Shown: positions 56,443 to 64,000 of the stretch, piece after piece | Layout of the letters: the number at the start of each line of letters is the position of its first letter | Numbering within the stretch: position 1 is the first letter of the stretch | Origin: Mactromeris polynyma | Taxonomy: Eukaryota; Mollusca; Bivalvia; Venerida; Mactridae | Assembly (NCBI GenBank): GCA_032209605.1 | Contig: JASFXZ010000028.1 | Location: forward strand, 7,264,941-7,328,940 | Direction: 5' to 3' | DNA length: 64,000 bases | Notes under the pieces: model-generated | What the model was told of the DNA's origin: nothing | Seen by the model: the letters and a program-made list of their open reading frames with translations, nothing else | Database searches by the model: none | Translations under genes and position numbers: made by a program

Positions 56443-57950
56443 CTAAGTATTCGGCTGACAATATCCAATACAACTGCATGAAGAAGTACATATGAAAAAA
56501 CGAAACGCGTAGTAAGCAAACATTGAGTTTGTCTTCTTTTTTTTCAAAATTGCTGACATATTTACAAATTTCTATTTGATACATGTGTATTCAGATTTAA
56601 TTGCAATATCCTTAATATGTCAGCGGAGTAGGTAGCGCTTTTGTTTGATGTACAAGTAAAACGTACAGAAATGAAAATATTTCCATTTTCAACAGATATT
56701 AATACGCCAGACATTTATGATATTTATGTTTTATTTTAAAGCACCATATGAGGATCTCTATTATTTGCTTGTCACGTGTTTGTGCCTCTACTGTTACCAC
56801 AAAGTCTATCATTATAACATTTGTTTTCAAATTACGTAATGGGATGTCTGTAATAATGTCGTTATGTGTCTCACAATGATCCAGCGTTGCAATCTACATC
56901 TATCACTACATGCTCATGGAGTGCTTATGTACACATTGTTGTTGAAATATCACAGAAAGGAGATCAACGTAACGTTTGATGTAAAAATCCACTCGAGCTC
57001 AAAGTTTCGGCCAATATTTTTAAGAGCAAAGAACGCTGTATAATTATGCAATCGTGTCGGTATTTTGATGTTGTGTTTAATAATTTTATTATGTATGTTT
57101 TCCTCATCATGCGTTTTATAATCGTCAATGTTAGTTAACAAACACGCGTATGTGTGCACTCACTATATTCTGGCAGCTGCTCTTGCACATTATACGGTAT
57201 TTTTTCTGTTCTGTTTTGCAAAACTAGAGCGTCCTAACACAGTTTGTCAGTTTGGCATTCTGTCGAAAACTACGGTTTTTTTTCAATAAAACACTTTCTG
57301 GAATTTTCTTGACATTGAATGATTGTCGGTACTCAAAACTGCTAAAAACTCTGTTTTTTCTGATTTTTGTCTTGATATGTAAACTATGTTTGTGTGTTAT
57401 ATATTTTAAGTACGTATAGCATTTTTTCGGAATCGTTGCGTTAGATAAACTCAGTAGTGCGTAACTTAATGACATCTTAGCGACAGTTGTTCCTTTGGGT
57501 TTATTTGTCCGCCCAGATATGTCCATGCGGGATTTTTGAGTCATTAAACATTGTAATTTTGTATAACATTATACGTCAATGGTTCTTTTATGGCATAATG
57601 AATAACTGCCCTTGTTCATTTAACAAAATGTGTCATGTTTCGCTATTCCCATACAAGTCCGCCCTAGATCTAGTCTACGTTAGTATAATCTGACCTTGGA
57701 CAATACATAAATAAACATACTTATCAGTATATAATAGAAGCGTTATGGTTGTGTAGATATTGAAGATACGGTGACCGTAATGTCCTTAATATGAAGTGTC
57801 GACAAACTGTAACATTGTACATGTACAAACAAATAAATAGAGGTAAGCATATATAAACTTCCCAAGTAATCTGGCGGGAAGTCCAGGGACCTTATTCATA
57901 AAACGACTTAAACTCAGATTAGGATTTTACCCTTTAACCTCATCAACCTT
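56443..57950. other. no supported gene
   Basis: AT-rich DNA with a 106-codon minus frame at 57224-57544 that shows no motif. Confidence 0.4.
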
Positions 57951-57952
57951 GT

Positions 57953-58030
57953 CGTTTTCCCGGAGGTCTGTGTGGGGAGGGCACTGTTTTATGTATGTGG
58001 CGTTCCCTGTAGCAATTTATTCTCTGTCTT
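57953..58030 (+). repeat. GGCGTTCCCTGT-family fragment
   Basis: CCCGGAGGTCTGTGTGGGGA, TTATGTATGTGGCGTTCCCT and GTAGCAA, matching 43985-44050. Confidence 0.8.
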
Positions 58031-58429
58031 TTAAAATGTAAAATGTCCGATTTTACTCCTATGCTGTTAAAACAGTATAGATTTTAATAAAACTTGGCAG
58101 AAATATGCTATGGATAACAATTATTCAGTAAATTCTCATTCATTTAGAACACACGAATATAAAATGCTGGTATGTATAACATTTGCAAATTTAAAGTCTA
58201 AGTCTGTGTTTCAGTCTTAAAATGTTTGTGACTGATAAGGCTCCTGGTACTCTTCTGTATAATTAACTTTTTTTTCACACAAAACGTATAAGAAGATAAT
58301 GTATGAATAATTATGTGAGCATACAAAATGAAATATTATTCAAAGAGTTGATATCTGTTTCTTGTACACAGCAAATCACCCATTGTCATACTAAAAAGTG
58401 TTATATTGGCTTATTAGTTTCTTAGAAGC

Positions 58430-58705
58430 CGTACTAACATGACTTTGCTATTTGCATATCAGTGTTGTACAAACCAATCAAAGCTTACGTTAACCACTAA
58501 ACCAACTTCTCTTCGACCGAACAACGTTAGTAACCTTGACGCGTATTGGTTAACCTTTCGATAAGTAGTACGTTACCTTACCGAAATCTATTTTGGATAT
58601 GGAGTGAGCTGCAATCGTAACATCTGGGCATTTGTTTATGTTGCATAACAAATCTTAACCTTCAAATCGCGCCGACCATCTTTTTTCAAGATATTTCTTG
58701 TATTC
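58430..58705 (+). repeat. dispersed repeat (TTGCATATCAGT family), copy 3 of 3
   Basis: ACTTTGCTATTTGCATATCA, TTAACCACTAAACCAACTTC and CGCGCCGACCATCTTTTTTC; includes the segment ACCTTACCGAAATC seen in copy 2. Confidence 0.8.
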
Positions 58706-58709
58706 ATTT

Positions 58710-59580
58710 AGAACCAGTTTGTGGAAAACAACTGACACATTCAGTGACTGTACATTTTATGACAGGTAATATAATCTGTTAGCTCTATTTGATTAACTGA
58801 TCTGTCACTTGCAACCAATTCAGAATTTAACTCGGTAAACAACATTATGTACGTGATACATAAATGTTGATTACATTGAATTATTTACAAGACGCAGCGT
58901 ACATCCCTAAATGTACGTGTGTCAGTATCCAAGCACGTGATTTGTTGGAGTTTTTTACGACATTTTCACTCTTACTGAAAATAATTATGTTCTAGAATTT
59001 CGACAAATGGAAGGTACAAGGTGAAGGACTTATATTGTACATCAACACCATGTTTTACACGAAGATAAGCATATACATCAATCTTATAGCGTTACACAGG
59101 AGCATCAACGTGGTTCAGAAAAAAGAACATGTTGATGTTTTCCATGTTGTGTTGGATTCAACAGTGATGCAGTTACGCAAGTTGGTGAATTGACTTAAAC
59201 CAATTTTCCTGGGTTAACCAGTATTCAACAGTTCTTTTGCAAACAATTTACAATTATTTCCAGTAATTGAGGGAACGTTACTTCGGCTTACGATGTACAT
59301 GTATTGTGCTTTTAAAGTTAATGGTTGTTTTTAAATTTATAATCTCTTATTTGAGTGTATGTCGATGATTGCTTGAAAAATTGAAAGGAAATATTGTCAG
59401 ACATCCTGATGTTAATACTTGTTGTACAATTTATGTGTTTGTGCGTGCGTGTGTACGTGTTTTGATTGTTTATCTTGTTAATAGAAGGCCATATTGTAAA
59501 CAAGGTGTACTATTGTATTGTTTAACCTTAATATGTCACTTTCTGAAAATAAAATTATGATTATTATCTGCAGTCAAATT
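58710..59580. other. no recognisable feature
   Basis: AT-rich spacer; a 63-codon frame at 59369 has no context. Confidence 0.4.
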
Positions 59581-59689
59581 ATCGCTTAAATTAATATTGA
59601 GACTTTATTCTTGTCCGGTATGAAGGGTAATTTATAATGGAAATGTCCATTTCAGGCCAAAATTCTTGTCCGGTTTCCTGAATTAAGGG

Positions 59690-60045
59690 GTTTCCGGATT
59701 AAAGGGGTGATCTATATAGTAAACAAATTGGGAGTGGACGTTTTGTCTGTTTTAAAGGGGTTTCCGGAATAAAGGGGTTCCGGATTAAAGGGGTTCCGGA
59801 TTAAAGGGGTTCCGGATTAAAGGGGTTCCGGATTAAAGGGGTTCCGGTTTAAAGGGGTTTCCGGATTAATGGGGTTCTGGATTAATGGGGTTCTGGATTA
59901 AAAGTGTTTCCGGATTAAAGGGGTTCTGGTTTAAAGGGGTTCCGGTTTAAAGGGGTTCCGGTTTAAAGTCGTTTCCGGATTAAAGGGGTTCCGGATTAAA
60001 GGGGTTTCCGGATTAAAGGGGTGCCGGTTTAGAGGGGTTCCAGTG
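59690..60045 (+). repeat. 16-17-bp tandem array GGATTAAAGGGGTTCC
   Basis: About 20 units of CCGGATTAAAGGGGTT with extra-T and TTTAAAGG variants. It ends GGGGTTCCAGTGTATA, a CACTGGAACCCC-type terminus like that of pogo-like elements and related to the inner element at 18845-20174. Confidence 0.9.
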
Positions 60046-60349
60046 TATACTCCTTCTTCATTCAGTGGTCTATACATGTCCTCTAATGAATCTTATTATC
60101 GTTTGTATATGAAATAAATAATTTATATAAGCGATTAATTGAATACGATGTTTTTATTTCCCTTTTTGTCACAGGTCAGAAACCAGGACGCGATATTACG
60201 TCTTAGGCTCTAAGCCACAGAAAGGACCAATCAAACGTGCGAGAAAAATGGCTTTATGCATAAATTACTCTTAATATAAATGTCAGTTATTGGTAAGACG
60301 CAAAACTGACTTTATACTGTACTACATGCCACGATATTTCATGCTCAGG

Positions 60350-60570
60350 CCTAAAAAAAATATCTGTGTTTAGGGTAACCCGACCCTACCTGTCGAAAAA
60401 TCCCGACCCTAGAGTTTTTTACGACCCTGGAGACTTTTTTTTCGATTTTTTTTCGATTTTTAATAGTTTTTGAAAAAAAACAATAAAAAAACAATAATAA
60501 AAAAAAAACTTTGTCCCTACCCTACCTAGCATTTTTGAGACCGTTACCCTAAACACAGATATTATTTGTT
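60350..60570 (+). repeat. inverted-repeat segment (CTGTGTTTAGGGTAACC)
   Basis: ATATCTGTGTTTAGGGTAAC near 60360 is matched in reverse by GTTACCCTAAACACAGATAT near 60544-60563. The core contains CCCGACCCTA words and A/T homopolymers, so this is another short TIR element of about 205 bp. Confidence 0.75.
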
Positions 60571-60958
60571 TTGGCCTCACAGAACGTTACTGAGTGGAAT
60601 ACGATTTGGATTAATTTATGTCGGCATTTGATGAGAATTCCGGGCGTTTCAACATGATGTATAAAATAGCTGTTCTTGGAAGATGTGTGTAACTGGAGGG
60701 CAAATACCTGCAACAATGTGAATGTTGACGTCTCAGAGAAAAGAAAATCTGTAACATTGACACACGTAGTAATACTGACAAGAAATAGAATATCTAATCT
60801 TCAGTTGTTGCATACACTCGATGGTTTATCTTCCGTTACTGTATACACAAATGAGATTGTTATCAAGAATGCTGTATGGATTTTTTCACCTGATATTTGA
60901 ACATCACACCGACGTGTTTCTAATCGCAGCTTTTAATGAAAATGTTGTTTGTGTCATA

Positions 60959-61140
60959 CAGTTAAACCTCGATAATACGACCACTCTTGGGACACGTGAA
61001 AAAAGGTCATCTTATTGAGTTGGTCTTAATATTGAGGTTGAACACAGAGCACAACAGTGAAAATGAACTTGAAAACTGTGTTCTTAATTTGAGGTGATAT
61101 GATCTTATTAATGAGGTGGTCTTTAAGTGAGGTGTTACTG
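60959..61140. mobile_element. pogo/Tigger-like MITE, GGTGGTCTTA family, simple copy
   Basis: Left CAGTTAAACCTCGATAATAC, right revcomp CAGTAACACCTCACTTAAAG; TA flanks; 182 bp. Confidence 0.85.
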
Positions 61141-61565
61141 TATTTTTGCCAGATAATGAAATGTTAGGCAATGGAATTTCAATCACTTTTTCTGGTGACG
61201 TGTGTTCAATCGGTTATATTATATCATTTTGTTAAAATTGGTATTTCTTGCTGGCAATATTAACTTTTCATTATTCAGTTTATTTTAATTTATATCATAG
61301 CAAGAATGGACAGATGCACCCGACGAGCGCCACCTCACAATTCCCCCACCTTACATGTATGCCTGAGTATATATACCAGATCTTGAAGATTCTTTTTTAG
61401 TGTAGCATTATATTCTATAATGATAATGTTAATATTTGAAAAATTACCAAAAAGTTACGCCCCCTAATCCCAAATCCTTGTTACGCCTATGAATTCAATA
61501 ATGCTCTAATACTTAATGGCTTTCTCATATTTTCTTTCCTTGGTATCAGTACAGAAATGTAACAG

Positions 61566-61795
61566 AAATGATGTCGTAAAAACACTGGACATACCGAGTA
61601 CTTTCCCTGTCTCATTCATTGCAATATTGCTTGTACCCAATTCAAAGACGTTACACTCATACCAAGGACACGTGTACTGATTAAGTGAAAATAGGTCATC
61701 CAAAGTCTTGAGTGTGATATATTTAAAAGTGTTACATACAATCTTATTATCAGAATAAACTACTTTGCAACGCACTACCATTAACATAATGATGC
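61566..61795 (-). CDS. possible orphan exon (low confidence)
   Basis: A frame free of stops with protein-like composition (RCKVVYSDNKIVCNTFKY, LKTLDDLFSLNQYTCPWYEC) ends at a consensus-like donor, GTATGT (about 61590). A possible acceptor, TTATCAG, precedes it. No family is recognised, and it borders a GAT-rich array whose frame is also open, so chance is a serious alternative. Confidence 0.22.
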
Positions 61796-62570
61796 TGATA
61801 ACAATGATGCAGAGGTTGATAGACTGGATGGTAACGATGATGATGATGACAATGGTGCAGAGGTGGTTACGATGATGATGATGATGGCGATGATGATAAT
61901 GTAGAGGTTGATAGACTGGGTGGTAACGATGATGATGACGACAATGATGTAGAGGTGGTAACGATGATAATGATGATGATGTTGGTAAAGATGACAATGA
62001 TGCAGAGGTGGTAACGATGATGATGATGATGATGGCGATGATAATGACAATGATGCAGAGGTGGTAACGATGATAATGATGATGATGGCGATTATGATGA
62101 TAATGATGCAGAGGATGTAGCGTTGATGATGATGGTGATAATAATGATGATGACAATAATGCAGATGTGGTAACGATGATAATGATGATGGTGATGGTGA
62201 TAATGATGATGATGACAATGATGCAGAGGTGGTAACGATGATAATGATGATGATGGCGATGATGATGACAATAATGCAGAGGTGGTAACGATGATAATGA
62301 TGATGATGATGGTGATAATGATGATGATGACAATGATGAAGAGGTGGTAACGATGATAATGATGATGATGGCGATGATGATGACAATGATGCAGAGGTGG
62401 TAGCGATGATGATGATGGTGATAATAATGATGATGACAATAATGTAGAGGTGGTAACGATGATGATGATGGTGATAATGATGATGATGACAATGATGCAG
62501 AGGTGGTAACGATGATGATGGTGATGATGATGACAATGATAAAGAGGCGGAGGGATTGCGGTGATGACGA
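61796..62570 (+). repeat. GAT/AAT-rich array with ~55-60-bp higher unit
   Basis: Trinucleotide-like GATGATGAT interspersed with GACAATGATGCAGAGGTGGT and AACGATGATAATGATGATG about every 55-60 bp. The His/Ser/Ile-rich open frames on the minus strand are artefacts. Confidence 0.93.
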
Positions 62571-62770
62571 TGATGATTATGATATCAGAAGTATTCTAAT
62601 GAAGTGCGTTCGATGAGAACTCTATATTCGTGTTTAGTGGTACATACAGTGTCACTGTACGATGTCGGAAGATAATACACGACCTTTCGATTGATTAACC
62701 ACTAATACATGATATGTGAACACTGATTACCACTGTCTTGGTCATTCAACCCTTACATATAAACAAAGTA

Positions 62771-62957
62771 CAGTCAAACATGTGTGTTACCACCTGCGAA
62801 CAGAGACCACTATTGCAAAACCTGTCTGCAAAGACCACCAATTTTATCTCCCATCAGACCATTTTCAATGATATTTAATCTGTTAATAGAGACCACCTGT
62901 AAACAAAGACCACATTTTGCTGTTCCCATGGGTGGTCTTTACAGACAGGTTTGACTG
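62771..62957. mobile_element. pogo/Tigger-like MITE, AAAGACCACC family
   Basis: Left CAGTCAAACATGTGTGTTAC, right revcomp CAGTCAAACCTGTCTGTAAA; TA flanks; nearly identical to 33883-34071 (shared CAATTTTATCTCCCATCAGA and ATTTAATCTGTTAATAGAGA). Confidence 0.85.
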
Positions 62958-62959
62958 TA

Positions 62960-63400
62960 GTTGGAGTATCACGGCTGTAACCCTGATACCTATATCGAAA
63001 TCGTGAATTGACCCTAAGATTTCAAAGTGGATATATAATGTTTATACAAGACTTGAATGAATGGTTTAGTTGAACAATAACTTACTATATGTCACTTTAC
63101 ACAGGGTTGTGTTGACCGACTTTCGTTTACCTTATCGTACGCTGTACAAGTGTGTTTACATAAATGTCGAGGTTAATTCAGGTAAAAGCGGACATTTTTC
63201 TGTTGTATTTTGCTAACCACTTCGATAATTCATTTACTTCGTATAAACCACCGGGATCGTCTGCTTAAATAGCACGGAAACTTAGACAGGCGAGTCGAGT
63301 ACATGTATTTAACTCTTATCTGCAATGTATGCGTTTAAACTTCTGAACAAATGAAATACAATGTATTTGTAAATTCAATCCTATAAAGAGCATGTGTACG
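62960..63400. other. no recognisable feature
   Basis: Unannotated spacer before the terminal array. Confidence 0.4.
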
Positions 63401-63401
63401 T

Positions 63402-64000
63402 CCAGGCGCGGTTCCTGGTATTTACATTAAGGGGTCCAGCTCCTGGTAAGGCGGGGTTCCTGGTATTTACATTAAGGGGTCCAGCTCCTGGTAAGGCGGG
63501 GTTCCAGCTATTTACATTAAGGGGTCCATCTCCTGGTAAGGCGGGGTTCCTGGTATTTACATTAAGGGGTCTAGCTCCTGGTAAGGCGGGGTTCCAGCTA
63601 TTTACAATTAGGGGTCCAGCTCCTGATAAGGCGGGGTTCCAGCAATTTACATTAAGGGGTCCAGCTCCTGGTAAGGCGCGGTTCCAGCTATTTACGTTAA
63701 GGGGTCCAGCTCCTGGTAAGGCGGGGTTCCAGCTATTTACAATTAGGGGTCCAGCTCCTGATAAGGCGGGGTTCCAGCAATTTACATTAAGGGGTCCAGC
63801 TCCTGGTAAGGCGCGGTTCCAGCTATTTACGTTAAGGGGTCCAGCTCCTGGTAAGGCGCGGTTCCAGCAATTTACATTAAGGGGTCCAGCTCCTGGTAAG
63901 GCGCGGTTCCAGCTATTTACGTTAAGGGGTCCAGCTCCTGGTAAGGCGGGGTTCCATATATTTACATTAAGGGGTCCAGCTCCTGGTAAGGCGGGGTTCA
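63402..64000 (+). repeat. 45-bp tandem array, runs off the window
   Basis: About 13 units of TTTACATTAAGGGGTCCAGC + TCCTGGTAAGGCGGGGTTCCAGCTA-type text. Variants ACAATTAGG, CTGATAAGG and GCGCGG recur with a 135-bp (three-unit) period (63601 and 63736). Confidence 0.95.

Noticed and set aside
57224..57544. 106-codon basic minus-strand frame as first exon of the hydrolase
   Set aside because: No resemblance to the expected N-terminal motif, no suitable donor phase, and no independent support.
61781..62536. His/Ser-rich 'protein' on the minus strand
   Set aside because: GAT-rich array read in three frames; none looks like a conserved protein. Only the non-repetitive part near 61.6-61.8 kb was kept as a weak exon candidate.

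Overview
The window looks like AT-rich nuclear DNA of a bivalve mollusc. Three things point there: a single intron-rich gene in a sea of short dispersed repeats, a two-unit copy of a repeat I know from bivalve genomes (about 27.9-28.2 kb), and tRNA-derived SINEs beside many short terminal-inverted-repeat (TIR) elements. There are no bacterial features; nearly all open frames are chance, or are tandem repeats whose unit has no stop.

The one clear gene lies on the minus strand from 52849 down to 27592. I could join 19 exons, all with AG/GT borders and matching phases, into 896 codons ending in a stop; the 5' exon(s) lie beyond the window or were not found. The product is a GH63-like (MGH1-like) glycoside hydrolase of the family that, as I recall, includes yeast YMR196W and bacterial 'glucosidases'. 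Its order of motifs is [63 protein letters not shown] and HQTGWTAL. One 126-nt exon (46089-46214) is symmetrical and can be skipped without loss of frame.

Layout. 0-27.5 kb: gene-poor; two hAT-like element families, a Tc1-like transposase scrap, a PIF/Harbinger-like element inserted in another repeat (its empty site is also in the window), a palindromic 21-bp satellite, a decayed coding exon with a SAP-like end, a decayed LINE, and a pogo/Tigger-like element nested in another. 27.5-52.9 kb: the hydrolase gene, whose introns hold tandem arrays of 18, 22, 30, 31 and about 44 bp and several dispersed repeats, many within 60 nt of a splice site. 52.9-64 kb: upstream intron or flank with a 1.6-kb expanded pogo-like element, a 16-17-bp array, a GAT-rich array and a 45-bp array running off the end.

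The recurrent theme is that short transposons in this window exist both as simple copies and as copies with an internal word amplified into a tandem array. The same process appears to have made a minisatellite out of one exon end plus its splice donor (39530-39715).
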